From NCBI GenBank assembly GCA_016713965.1, contig JADJOC010000002.1:478001-542000 (forward strand): a DNA stretch of 64,000 bases, written 5' to 3'. Positions within the stretch are counted from its first letter, which is position 1, and each line of letters starts with the position of its first letter. The stretch comes from Chitinophagaceae bacterium (GTDB lineage Bacteria > Bacteroidota > Bacteroidia > Chitinophagales > Chitinophagaceae). Under the pieces are notes generated by a model that was given only the letters and a program-made list of their open reading frames with translations, had not been told where the DNA came from and did no database searches. The position numbers were made by a program, and so were the translations under genes. Shown piece by piece: positions 10,770 through 20,907 of the stretch.

Positions 10770-10826
10770 ACTAGTTGTTTCTGAATTGAAAATTATTTTA
10801 AGCTCCTTGATAAGTTGCTAAAAAAA

Positions 10827-12022
10827 TTATTGTATAGTAATTAATTGCCCGTCATATACGCTTTGGAAACCTTCAGTAATTAAAACATCGCCTGCATTTA
10901 ACCCTGATTTTATTTCCAGCAAATCATTGTTTAACAGGCCGATCGTTACCGGGCGTTTGCGTGCCACCATTTTACCTTTTTCTGTAGATGCCACCATTAC
11001 AAATTTTCCTTTTTCATCATTCTGTAAAGTATTAACAGGGATTACCAGCGCATTAGCTGATGCATAATCTTGTATTTTCATCAATGCAATTTGATTAGGC
11101 CTTAGCGATGCATCTCCAGGCAACTTAGCTTCTATTACAAACCCCGTGTTAATGCATCAATGGAAGCTCCTGTAAAACTTACAGAGCTGTTAAATGTTCT
11201 GTTTATGTCGGGTACCTGCACTATTACTGGAGTGCCTTTTTGCACACTGTTTAAATAATTTTCAGGAATATTACCGATTACTTTTAAAGAAGCATTATTT
11301 ACTATTTTTATTCCGCTTAAAGGGCTCCCTGTAAAAGTTTCACCAACCCTTATATTTACTTCATCTGCTACTCCGCTCACATCGCTGTATACATTACTGG
11401 TGCCTAGCTGCTCCTGTACTACCTTTATATTTTCCTGTGTTGCCGTTAATTGATTTTCAAGACTGGCTACATTATTTTTTGCCGTGAGCAACTGTACCTC
11501 TGTGCCAATATTCTGATCCCAAAGATTCTTTTGACGCTGATAAATATTTTTAGCATAAGCCAGTTGTGTTTTTACACTTTCCAATCCTTGCTTGGCCGCA
11601 GCCACATTTTGCCTTGTAATGGCATCATCTAACTTTAGCAATAATTGTCCCTTTTTAACAAAGCTTCCTTTTTGCACATAAATAGCTTTTACCTGGCCTG
11701 GTCCTCCACGTGGGGTTACGTAGCTGATGTTTTCTGCATCAATCATACCCTGCAATTCTATATAATGGCTAAACTCGTTTGGCTGCAAAGTTTTTACCGC
11801 TACCAGCTTTGCCTTTTGTGCATTGGCACTGTTTGTATCCAGCTTTGCTATTTCTGTTTCCAGCGTTTTAATTTTATCATCCAGCTTAGTTTTTTCTTCC
11901 TTTAATTTTTCCAGATCTACCTTTTTATCGTTTAGCCTGGCATCGGTGTCCTTTTTGCTGTTGCTGCAGGAAGATAACAACATCATTATGGCTAAGGCGC
12001 TTATTGAAAAATATTGTTTCAT
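10827..12022 (-). CDS. RND efflux periplasmic adaptor (MFP), one frameshift
   Basis: Frames 11135-12022 and 10827-11123 form one ~400-residue adaptor. At about 11126-11130 a T is missing: adding one T to the TTT run restores TRGFVIEAKLPGD across the break. A signal peptide with lipobox LLSSC makes it an outer-leaflet lipoprotein. A coiled coil follows (KKDTDARLNDKK to about residue 65), then a lipoyl/barrel-sandwich region (GGPGQVKAIYVQKGSFVKKGQ), a second coiled coil, a beta-barrel and a membrane-proximal domain. It bridges the RND pump and the TolC-like channel encoded beside it. Confidence 0.88.
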
Positions 12023-12057
12023 TTTAAATCGTTGGTTATGGGTTATTTTTAATAATA

Positions 12058-13398
12058 TTATAATTGTCCAATTGCTTTTAAGTAGTCAATTTTAGCGGTA
12101 ATCGCATCATATAAAGCACTGTAATAATTATTTTGTGCAACTTTTAATTCTGTTTGTGCGTTATAAATTTCCTGGTTGCTGCCCAGGCCCTGGTCATATT
12201 TCTTTTTAGTGGTATTAAAAACAGATTCTGCCAGCTTTACATTTTGTTTTTGATCATCGATAGTAAGCAATGCACTTTTCATTTTTATGCGTGACTGCGT
12301 TACATCATTGTCGATTGATTCTTTTATTTCCTGAATGTTATTGTTTGTTTTTGCCAAAACTAGCCGTGCATTTTCTATTCTCGCCCGTCTTGCGAAACCA
12401 TCAAAAATGGGTATGGCAACCCTAAGGCCAACCAAAGAAGTAGTAAACCATTCGCCCCCGCTTTTAAAAAAATCAAATTCGGTACGCTGGGCATTTTTTG
12501 TATAAGATCCAAATACTGAAAAAGTAGGTATCCGGCTTAGCTGGTATCGTTTAATATTATATTTATTTAATTTGGACGCAATATTTAGTAATTGGAATTC
12601 TTTTCGATCAGTATAGCTATATGCTTCATCTAAAATATTCGACTTTAATTCTTCCTCGCTCAATGTATCTGTTAATACCAACATTTCTTTCTGGGGCATG
12701 TTCATCAAAAACTTAAGCCCTGCATGGCCTGCCAGCAATTGATTTTCTATTTTCTGCTTCTCTGTTTTGAGGTTGTTCATTTGCACACTTACTTTATCTA
12801 CATCCAATTTTTCCACAAAACCATTTTTAAATATTTCTTTAGTATCATACAGTAATTTTTCAAATCGTTCAATATTGGCTTCAACGCTGGACAATTGCTT
12901 TTTACCTACTACCAGTTGATAATAAATTTTATAAATATTGGCTTTAATCTGTTCAGCGGTTACATCAGCAGTTTTTGTAGCTAAGTCAATCGCTGCACTT
13001 CTTGCCTGTAAGCCTACAAACACCTGGCCGTCAAATAAAATCTGGGAAGCATCTATACCTCCGCTGGCATTATACTTGGTACCAAACTGCACCGGAATAA
13101 AACTTCCTGCCTGTCCGCCAAAAATTTCTCCGGGTATTAAGCTAACCGGAATTTTAAGGTAATCGGTTATTGATCCGCTTGCGCTGATTTGAGGAAGCGC
13201 CTGTGCCGTAATTTCTCTATTGGTCTGCTCTTGTATTTTAATATCCAGCAAAGCATTTAACACTTTTACAGAATTTTTTATACCATAATCTACTGCCTGC
13301 TTTACAGAGAATTCATTTGTTTGTGCGGTAAGGAAATTGCTTATTAAAAGCATAGCAATTACCAAACACCATATTTTGCTAAAACTATTTCTTTCCAT
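12058..13398 (-). CDS. TolC-family outer membrane efflux protein
   Basis: A 446-residue outer membrane channel with a signal peptide ending near FLTAQ and the two repeated OEP halves dominated by long amphipathic helices. It has the typical early VKQAVDYGIKNSVKVL and late YNAQTELKVAQNNYYSALYDAITAKIDYLKA stretches. Its start overlaps the end of the upstream TetR gene by 14 nt, so the two are translationally linked. It completes the tripartite pump with the adjacent adaptor and RND protein. Confidence 0.9.
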   Translation of the reverse strand: MERNSFSKIWCLVIAMLLISNFLTAQTNEFSVKQAVDYGIKNSVKVLNALLDIKIQEQTNREITAQALPQISASGSITDYLKIPVSLIPGEIFGGQAGSFIPVQFGTKYNASGGIDASQILFDGQVFVGLQARSAAIDLATKTADVTAEQIKANIYKIYYQLVVGKKQLSSVEANIERFEKLLYDTKEIFKNGFVEKLDVDKVSVQMNNLKTEKQKIENQLLAGHAGLKFLMNMPQKEMLVLTDTLSEEELKSNILDEAYSYTDRKEFQLLNIASKLNKYNIKRYQLSRIPTFSVFGSYTKNAQRTEFDFFKSGGEWFTTSLVGLRVAIPIFDGFARRARIENARLVLAKTNNNIQEIKESIDNDVTQSRIKMKSALLTIDDQKQNVKLAESVFNTTKKKYDQGLGSNQEIYNAQTELKVAQNNYYSALYDAITAKIDYLKAIGQL

Positions 13399-14029
13399 CT
13401 GTATTTAATTTTTTTATTCTCTCCTTTTGATATTTTAAAATAAGCTTATGGCCTTTGATAGATGCCAATCCAAAAAGATAATGGATAATAAATTCTTCTT
13501 CTATTTTTGCCAGGTTACTTTTTACTTTAGTATGAAATTCAGGGTTAAAGGGCAGCATCATATTTTCTATACGATAATGCGTAAGGATATCTACGTTAAG
13601 GTCGCTTCTGTACAATTCTTCCCGGATTCCCCGTTCTATATTTTCATGAATCATATTATATAAATACTGGTGCTTATGATTACTGAATATCCGGAAAGCT
13701 TTAGGATGATATTTTTGCATATCATATACTACTGAAGGATTCATGTTACGGAATATCTCCATTGCCATATCCATTGCCAGGAAAATTTCATGTATTGCAT
13801 TATCAGAACCAATCCGGTCGTTTTCACAGCAAGTTTCCCTGCATTTAATTTCCTGATCTACTATGTCTACAATTAATTCATCCTTATCTTTAAAAAACTG
13901 GTAAATTGTTTTTTTACTTATTCCCAGACTTTGGGCAATATCATCCATACTTACACTACGCAGTCCGTACCGCATAAATAATTCATGAGCTTTTCGCTTT
14001 ATTCTCTCATTTGTATCTATTTCCACCAT
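13385..14029 (-). CDS. TetR family transcriptional regulator
   Basis: About 214 residues. The N-terminal helix-turn-helix is clear (IAQSLGISKKTIYQFFKDKDELI, residues ~32-55 from the ATG at 14029). I chose that ATG over a TTG three codons upstream. The C-terminal ligand domain is variable, as is normal for the family. As first gene of the efflux operon it probably represses the operon and responds to an exported compound. No operator palindrome is obvious to me in 14030-14155. Confidence 0.88.
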   Translation of the reverse strand: MVEIDTNERIKRKAHELFMRYGLRSVSMDDIAQSLGISKKTIYQFFKDKDELIVDIVDQEIKCRETCCENDRIGSDNAIHEIFLAMDMAMEIFRNMNPSVVYDMQKYHPKAFRIFSNHKHQYLYNMIHENIERGIREELYRSDLNVDILTHYRIENMMLPFNPEFHTKVKSNLAKIEEEFIIHYLFGLASIKGHKLILKYQKERIKKLNTDGKK

Positions 14030-14155
14030 AAGTGGCAAAACTACGGAAACTTATTATGTAACCAAAGTTTCCTTAAAAAATTTATTTATAATTTTTATAC
14101 AAAATAATATAGCAATTTAATCCCCCTTAACTTTACCACAGAAATATGTATTATT

Positions 14156-14833
14156 ATGAAACAGGTATTTAATTACAAAAAACTATTACAATACTTTTTA
14201 CAGGGTTTATTAATCCTGGCCCCTGTGGTAATAACTGTTTATTCCATTTACTGGATAATATCATCTATTGATAGCTGGCTGCCTTTATTTACATATGAAG
14301 ACCAGCGAGGACAGGCGCATGTAAGGAATTATGGTATAGGATTTAGTGTAATTATTTTAATCGTGATTTTAATCGGCTACTTCAGCTCATTCTTTTTGGC
14401 AGGAAGGGTGGTAAGCTTCCTGGATAAAATTTTGGAAAAAACGCCCGGGATAAAATATATATATACTACATCTAAAGAAATTTTTGAAGCGTTTGCAGGT
14501 GAGAAAAAGAAATTTACAAAAAATGTACTGGCTAATATCGATGATAATGATGTATGGCGGGTAGGATTTATTACCCAGGAAGATATGCATGAATTCGGGC
14601 TAAAAGGTTATGTAGCAGTATATGTGCCTATGGCATATTCTGTGGCAGGAAATGTTTACATTATACCGCCACACAGAGTCAGGCCAATTGAAAACCACAG
14701 CGCAGGGCAAACCATGAAATTTGCCGTAAGCGGCGGCGTAACACATATCGAAGAACATGATAACAAAAAGAATAAAAATAAAAACTCAAATGCTATTATT
14801 AAAAAAATATACAGGGTAAATAAATTAAAATAA
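14156..14833 (+). CDS. DUF502 family membrane protein
   Basis: A 225-residue inner membrane protein with two N-terminal transmembrane helices (~12-32 and ~62-84), joined by a short loop, then a soluble domain containing GIKYIYTTSKEIFEAFAGEKKKF and VYVPMAYSVAGNVYIIPPHRV, which are characteristic of DUF502. The C-terminus is very basic and Asn/Lys-rich. The biochemical function of the family is not established. It may be cotranscribed with the following nuclease/phospholipase-like gene (41 nt gap). Confidence 0.85.
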   Translation: MKQVFNYKKLLQYFLQGLLILAPVVITVYSIYWIISSIDSWLPLFTYEDQRGQAHVRNYGIGFSVIILIVILIGYFSSFFLAGRVVSFLDKILEKTPGIKYIYTTSKEIFEAFAGEKKKFTKNVLANIDDNDVWRVGFITQEDMHEFGLKGYVAVYVPMAYSVAGNVYIIPPHRVRPIENHSAGQTMKFAVSGGVTHIEEHDNKKNKNKNSNAIIKKIYRVNKLK

Positions 14834-14874
14834 TATTTATTTAAATTTTATCTTTTAAATTGAAAAATCATCTG

Positions 14875-15854
14875 ATGAAAAGAGCTGCTAAACCCTTAAT
14901 CCTTTGTTTTTTATTGCTTACTTTTTATTACGAGTCATTTTGCTGGGGGTTTTATGCCCATCGGAAAATAAATTATTACGCTGTTTTTTTATTGCCCCCT
15001 GAAATGGTAGTGCTGTATAAACCTAATATTGATTTTATAAGTGAGCATGCTATTGATCCGGACAAAAGAAGATATGGCGTTCCTGATGAAGGCCCCAGGC
15101 ACTATATCGATATTGATCATTATGGCAGCTACCCTTTTGATTCTTTGCCCAGGAAATGGAAAGATGCCGTAGATAAATTTGGAGAAGATTCAGTAAAAAC
15201 ATATGGTATAGTTCCCTGGCATGTACAAACTATGCTTTTCCGCCTTACAGATGCTTTTAAAGAAAAAAATTTTTCAAAAATAATGAAATACAGTGCTGAA
15301 ATAGGGCACTATATTGGCGATGCCCATGTTCCTTTACATGCCAACAGCAACCATAATGGCCAATTTACCAATCAGAAAGGAATACATGGTTTTTGGGAAA
15401 GCAGGGTACCGGAATTATTAGCAGAAAAAGAGTTTAATTTTTTTATTGGCAAAGCGGAATACATAAAAAATCCCGGTGAATATATTTGGGACCGGGTACT
15501 GGAAAGTGCTAAAGCATCGGATTCTGTTTTACTATTTGAGAAACAATTAACAAAGGAATTTGGTGATGATAAAAATATTCATTTGAAGACAGGAACGGCT
15601 CAGTTATAAAACAATACTCTACAGGATTTACCATTGCGTTTAATAAGAAATTGGATGGTATGATTGAAAGGAGGATGCGGCAGGCTATTTTTTCTACTGC
15701 TTCATTTTGGTATACAGCCTGGGTTAATGCAGGTCAGCCTGATCTTAAAAACCTGGTAAAACAAAAATTTTCAGCAGAAGCTTTAAAAGAGTTTGAAGAA
15801 TTAAATAACGGCTGGAAGAATGGTGGTAAAATGATTGGCAAAGAAGAAGAATAA
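14875..15854 (+). CDS. zinc-dependent phospholipase C / S1-P1 nuclease-like protein (one frameshift)
   Basis: The two parts 14875-15609 and 15601-15854 belong together. One A missing from the AAAAA at ~15570 breaks the frame; restoring it gives DDKKYSFEDRNGSVIKQYSTGF. A signal peptide ends before CWGFYAHRKINYYAV, where the exposed Trp-Gly and His resemble the mature N-terminal Trp zinc ligand of this fold. Further likely zinc ligands are in RHYIDIDHYG, SAEIGHYIGDAHVPLH and GIHGFWESRVPELL. It is probably a periplasmic hydrolase; whether nucleic acid or lipid is the substrate cannot be decided. Confidence 0.78.
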
Positions 15855-15922
15855 TGTTTTTGAAGATTGATTAAAGGATTAGGTAATTTTGCATCCTGAA
15901 AATTATATTTATCATTTAATCT

Positions 15923-16998
15923 ATGCAAACGGTGATTCACAATTTTAATGCAGGGCCTTCTATTTTACCAAAAACAGTGTTTGAAGATGCAGCGCAGGCT
16001 GTTGTTAATTTTAATAATACCGGTTTGTCCATCTTGGAATTGGGGCACCGTACCCCCCTGTTCGAAGGTATTATGGCAGAGGCACGGGCATTGGTAAAAG
16101 AGCTGATGAAGCTTGATGATAATCGTGAAGTATTGTTTTTGCATGGTGGGGCCAGCACCCAGTTTATGCAGGTACCCATGAATCTGTTGGATAGCAGGCA
16201 AACTGCTGCTTACACTGATACAGGTGTATGGGCTTCAAAGCAGTAACTGAAGCAAAATTATTTGGCAAAGTAGAAATTGTATGCAGTTCCAGGGAAAGCA
16301 ACTATACATTTATACCTAAAGATTTTGCTATACCTAATGATGCCAGATACTTACACATTACTACAAATAATACCATTTACGGCACCCAGTGGAAACAAAT
16401 TCCTGCATGCAGCAACAGTCTGGTAGCTGATATGAGCAGCGATATTTTAAGCAGGGTTATAGATTTTAACTGCTTTGATTTAATATATGCAGGTGCGCAA
16501 AAAAACATGGGCCCTGCCGGGGTTAATTTAATAGTAATTAATAAAGATATTTTTAGGTAAGGTAAGCGTACCATTCCAACTATTATGGATTACCGCAACC
16601 ATATTAAAGAAGGGAGCATGCTTAATACGCCTCCTGTATTTGCCATATATGTTTGCCTGCTTACTTTGCGTTGGTTAAAAAAACAAGGCGGGGTGGCTGC
16701 TATTGAAAAATTAAATAATGAAAAAGCTGCATTATTATACAATGAAGTAGATAATAATCCTTTGTTTAAGGGTACGGTAATAAAAGAAGACAGGAGTAAT
16801 ATGAATGTATGCTTTATTATGAACGATGCTACGCTGGAAAATAAATTTTTGCAATTTGCTACAGAGCAGGGGATTGTCGGCATAAAAGGGCACAGAAGTG
16901 TAGGTGGGTTCAGGGCATCGCTTTACAATGCACTACCGCTAAGCAGTGTGAAAATACTGGTTGATATTATGAAAGAGTTTAGTGTACAATATGCTTAA
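15923..16998 (+). CDS. serC: phosphoserine aminotransferase (three single-base errors)
   Basis: PLP enzyme converting 3-phosphohydroxypyruvate and glutamate to phosphoserine in serine biosynthesis, and acting in pyridoxal phosphate synthesis. It starts with HNFNAGPSILP, typical of SerC, and carries the PLP lysine in GAQKNMGPAG. The frame breaks at ~16236 (an A missing from tcaaag) and has an in-frame TAA at 16558-16560. The TAA is removed by deleting one T in attttta and adding one A in ggtaag, restoring DILGKV.RTIPT. Three compensating homopolymer changes in an essential-type gene point to read errors, not decay. Confidence 0.88.
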
Positions 16999-17429
16999 TT
17001 TGTATAATCCCACGCTACTAACTCACTTCTGCAATTTTCCAGTTGTGATGCATTTACCCCGTTCAAAAACTGAACTGTGCCTTTTGAAGTTTTGTTTAAT
17101 CTCGTTTCTTCATTTACTTTCGGGATTAGCCCTTCCAGTTGTTTTTTAAATTCGGCCATAAGATTTTCCGGGATTTTATTTAATGAAAATAAAATATAAA
17201 ATTCTCCTTCCCGGCCACAACCACCTTTTTTATAAGCCAAGGTGGTTACTTTATTTTCATAATTAAAAGATTTTAAAAAATTTTTTAAAAAATCCGGAGA
17301 TGCCGTGCCGCAACAAATGCTGTTAAACCTAACTCCTGCATCGTAAGTTGCAGCTGCTGTGGCTGTTTTAATTTGTGCACACCCGGCGATGCTGGTTAAT
17401 AATATTGTGCCCAAGATTAAATTTTTCAT
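16995..17429 (-). CDS. putative lipoprotein of unknown function
   Basis: A 144-residue protein with a lipoprotein signal peptide (LLTSIAGC, lipid Cys ~17). The mature part has several cysteines (ICCGTAS, KKGGCGRE, LENCRS) and no domain I recognise. It overlaps the end of serC by 4 nt in convergent orientation. The cysteines suggest disulfides in the periplasm; nothing more can be said. Confidence 0.6.
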   Translation of the reverse strand: MKNLILGTILLTSIAGCAQIKTATAAATYDAGVRFNSICCGTASPDFLKNFLKSFNYENKVTTLAYKKGGCGREGEFYILFSLNKIPENLMAEFKKQLEGLIPKVNEETRLNKTSKGTVQFLNGVNASQLENCRSELVAWDYTN

Positions 17430-17477
17430 GTTAAATAATTAAAGGTTGAACCAAAGATACGATATTGAACTTAGCCC

Positions 17478-17582
17478 CGATAGCGGAAAGCCCGGAATGT
17501 AGCGAAGCGTAATGAGGACTTGTAGTACCTCATCAGTCCGCCTAAGTCGGACACCTTCTCCTGCAGAGAAGGAAAATGGAGG
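17478..17582. repeat. intergenic repeat (tagcgg...ccttctcctgcagagaaggaaaa)
   Basis: The segment is GC-richer than its surroundings. It shares the ACCTTCTCCTNCAGAGAAGGAAAA hairpin-like core (short form CTTCTCC..GGAGAAG) with 49075-49110 and relatives elsewhere in the window. It is non-coding, a member of the dispersed intergenic repeat families of this genome. Confidence 0.55.
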
Positions 17583-17715
17583 TGAATTTTTAGCGGGAAA
17601 CTGCAGCTGACAAATGATTTGCGGCTGATGTTGCTTAAAAATAAATTTCAGGTATTAATAGATTTTTACACGTACTGCACTTTGCGTAATTTTGCCGTCC
17701 AAGTTAAAAATATAA

Positions 17716-18948
17716 ATGATCACAATACAACCATTCAAAGCCTTAAGACCGGAAGCACAGCTGGCCAAGCAGGTAGCCAGCAGGCCTTATGATGTGCTTA
17801 ATAGTAAAGAGGCTAAGCTTGAAGCACAGGGCAACCACAGCTCATTTTTGCACATTACAAAAAGCGAAATAGACTTGCCGGAAAATACTGACCCTTACTC
17901 ACCGCAAGTATATGATAAAGCTAAGGAAAACCTGGATGCTTTTATAAGCAGGAATATTTTGTTCAGGGAAAATAAGCCTTGCTATTATATTTATCAGTTA
18001 AATATGAATGGCAAAACCCAAACAGGGTTGGTATGTGTAAGCAGTGTGGCGGATTATGAAAATGGCCTGGTTAAAAAACATGAATTTACCCGGCCTGAAA
18101 AAGAGCAGGACAGGATTAATCATATTATTACTACCGGGGCCCAGACGGGTAATGTCTTTTTAGCTTATAAAAATGTAAATGATATAGACGAACTAATTAG
18201 CACCTGGAAAAAAGACAGGAACCCGGTATACGATTTTTGTGCAGATGATGAGATACAACACACTATCTGGATAGTAAACGATGAGGCTACAATAGAAAAG
18301 ATAACCGGTTTATTTAATACAAAGGTACCTGCAAGCTATATTGCCGACGGGCATCACCGGGCAGCCTCAGCAGCAAAAGCTAAAAAAGCTTTAGGCAATA
18401 AGGCAGGCGAAAATGCGGAATATTTTTTAACTACGCTTTTTCCTTCTAATCAGTTGCATATAATGGATTATAACAGGGTGGTTAAAGACCTCAACGCTTT
18501 AAGCTGCAAAGAGTTTTTATTAAAATTAGAAGACAAGTTCATAGTAAAAAAAACAGACCAGGCCCTATCTCCGCAAAATTTGCATGAATTTGGGATGTAT
18601 ATGGAAAATCAATGGTATCAGCTTACAGCTAAGGAAGGCACATTTACCTATGATCCTATTGGAATTTTGGATATCAGTATTTTACAAAATAATTTACTGG
18701 AACCCCTTTTAGGCATACAGGATCAGCGAACGGATAAACGTATTGATTTTGTAGGCGGCATAAGAGGATTACAGGAACTGGAAAAGAGGGTTAATAGTGG
18801 TGAAATGGCAGTTGCTTTTAGCTTACACCCGGTAACTATTGATCAATTATTTGATATTGCTGATAGTGGTAATGTGATGCCGCCCAAAAGTACCTGGTTT
18901 GAGCCAAAGCTCAGGGATGGTTTACTAACGCATTTAATTACAGCATAA
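17716..18948 (+). CDS. DUF1015 family protein
   Basis: A 410-residue cytoplasmic protein with the DUF1015 signatures IQPFKALRPE at the N-terminus, SRPYDVLNS, ITTGAQTGNV and the strongly conserved YIADGHHRAASA near residue 213. Length fits the family. The biochemical role is not securely established. In Bacteroidota these genes commonly sit beside serine biosynthesis genes, as here near serC, which hints at a role in serine or phosphoserine metabolism. That link is by context only. Confidence 0.82.
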   Translation: MITIQPFKALRPEAQLAKQVASRPYDVLNSKEAKLEAQGNHSSFLHITKSEIDLPENTDPYSPQVYDKAKENLDAFISRNILFRENKPCYYIYQLNMNGKTQTGLVCVSSVADYENGLVKKHEFTRPEKEQDRINHIITTGAQTGNVFLAYKNVNDIDELISTWKKDRNPVYDFCADDEIQHTIWIVNDEATIEKITGLFNTKVPASYIADGHHRAASAAKAKKALGNKAGENAEYFLTTLFPSNQLHIMDYNRVVKDLNALSCKEFLLKLEDKFIVKKTDQALSPQNLHEFGMYMENQWYQLTAKEGTFTYDPIGILDISILQNNLLEPLLGIQDQRTDKRIDFVGGIRGLQELEKRVNSGEMAVAFSLHPVTIDQLFDIADSGNVMPPKSTWFEPKLRDGLLTHLITA

Positions 18949-19016
18949 TTAATTATATTTTAAATAACGTAAGGGGGGTATTGTAACAATGCCTCTTTTT
19001 TTATCTTTACAGTACT

Positions 19017-20019
19017 ATGAATAAATGTATCACTATTTTTTTATTGCTTGGTATTAGTTTTAATACTTATGCACAAGACCAGGATGCTAAACAATTGCAT
19101 CAAACTGCACGGGGGTTTATGCAGCAAAATGATTTTTCTAATGCAGCTTTGGTATTAAACCGGGCTACATTACTCGAACCAAATAACATTGATATTAAAA
19201 AAGACCTAGCACTGAATTATTATTTTCAAAAAGAATTTGATAAAGCTTTGGATGTATTAAAGCTTTTAATTTCAAATGATCAAGCAGATGACCAATGTTA
19301 CCAGATTGCAGGGGATATTTATTTCACTTTGGAGCAGCCCAAAGATTGTGAGAAGATATATAAAAAGGTATAAAAAATTTCCAGAAAGCGGTCCTTTATA
19401 CAATGCCCTGGGCCGAAATTTTATGGGCACAAAAGATGCTGATGCCATCAAGCAATGGGAAAAAGGAATAGAGGCAGAACCTAGCTTTTCAAAAAACTAC
19501 TACAATGCTTGCAGGTATTACCATATTACAAAAAATAAGGTATGGTCTATTTTGTATGGTGAAATATTTATAAATATGGAACCTTTGAGTACAAAAACTC
19601 CTGAAGTAAAAAATATATTGCTGGATAGCTATAAAAAATTATTTACAGACATTGATATTGAAAAAATTAATAAAGATAATAATGCGTTTACCAAGGCATT
19701 TTTCAGCTGCATGAACAAGCAAAATGCTATTGCTTTCCAGGGCATTAATGCAGAAACCTTAACGATGATACGCACCAGGTTTATCCTGGACTGGTTTGCT
19801 GAATATGCTGCCAAATACCCTTTTAAATTATTTGTATTACAGCGGCAGCTATTGCAGGAAGGTATGTTTGATGCGTACAATCAATGGATATTTGGCGCTG
19901 CCCAAAACCTTTCTGCCTACCAAAACTGGATAAACGTGCATGCTTCAGAATATAATGAATTAAGCCGCTTTCAAAAGGGCAGAACATTTAAAATTTCTAA
20001 AGGTGAATATTACCATTAA
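19017..20019 (+). CDS. tetratricopeptide-repeat protein (one frameshift)
   Basis: Frames 19017-19373 and ~19355-20019 combine to about 333 residues. The break lies near 19365-19375 in an A-rich tract (K-I-Y-K-K then K-K-F-P-E-S-G); a net change of one base (+1 or -2) restores it. It has a signal peptide (to ~Ala19) and TPR motifs at ~25-100 (AKQLHQTARGFMQQNDFSNAALVL; DLALNYYFQKEFDKAL), with further helical repeats. A periplasmic scaffold role is likely. The gene is otherwise unassigned. Confidence 0.72.
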
Positions 20020-20073
20020 ATTTAATGTTTAAACTTTGATAATAAATTTCTTTATCTTATCGAAAAAATACTC

Positions 20074-20739
20074 ATGAAAAAATTTATTATCCCCTTAGCA
20101 GCTTTATCTATAATGGCATCGTGTAATAATGCGCCAAAAGCTGATAGTGCAGAAGCAGGCGATAAACAAGTGGCTGCTACCAAGGACGGCACAATATTTA
20201 CAATAGATACCGCCTCTTCTGTTGCCTGAACCGGCACTAAAGTTAATGGTGCCCACAATGGCACATTTAAATTAAAAGAAGATACCCTTTCGGTAAAAGA
20301 CGGTAATTTAAATGCAGGTTCACTTACTATAGATATCAATTCGTTAAACAATATAGATTTAGCTAATGATGCAGAACAAAAAGGCAAACTGGAAGGACAC
20401 CTTAAAAGTGCTGATTTTTTGATGCTGTCAAATATCCAAATGCAAAATTTGAAATAACTTCAGTAGATGCTTAAATATGATAGCGTAAAAATGAAAGATA
20501 TAGTGATGAAAGATGCTACACACACCATCAAAGGCAACCTTACTTTAAAAGACAGCACAAAAAACATTTCTTTTCCGGCCAAAGTAATGGTAGCAGCTGA
20601 TAAAATTACTGCCGTAGCAGATTTTAATATTGACAGGACCCAATGGGGCATTAATTACAAAGGCCCTAATAATCCCCAGGATTGGGTTATCCGTAAAGAA
20701 GTAAACCTCAAATTAAATATATCAGCAACAAAAAAATAA
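20074..20739 (+). CDS. YceI-like lipoprotein (one in-frame TGA and two indels)
   Basis: About 220 residues of a YceI family lipocalin-like protein, which bind isoprenoid or amphiphilic ligands in the periplasm. The lipobox is SIMASC. The frame is interrupted three times. TGA at 20227-20229 replaces the expected Trp in VAWTGTKVNG. A T is missing in the T6 run at ~20416, whose correction gives SADFFDAVKYPNAKFEITSVDA. One extra T lies at ~20471, whose removal gives VDAKYDSVKMKDI. With these edits the reading is continuous to KKEVNLKLNISATKK. Context with the upstream TPR gene gives no further clue. Confidence 0.75.
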
Positions 20740-20757
20740 TTACTTTTACTTTTTTAC

Positions 20758-20790
20758 AGCCATCTCTAATTTTAGGAGATGGCTTTTTTT
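20758..20790 (+). terminator. intrinsic terminator after yceI-like gene
   Basis: AGCCATCTC pairs with GAGATGGCT followed by T7. Confidence 0.85.
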
Positions 20791-20907
20791 ATTATCTTAC
20801 AAGTGTAAAAAGCCGGTTTATAAATTTTTATTGATTAATCCGCAATGAATTGATCTTACAGCATGTAACAAACTGCTGCTTTTTTGATAACTAAAACTAC
20901 ACTTATA

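Noticed and set aside
15923..16998. serC and pyrH as true pseudogenes
   Set aside because: Both are otherwise well conserved and their breaks are compensating single-base homopolymer changes, which decay would not produce so regularly.
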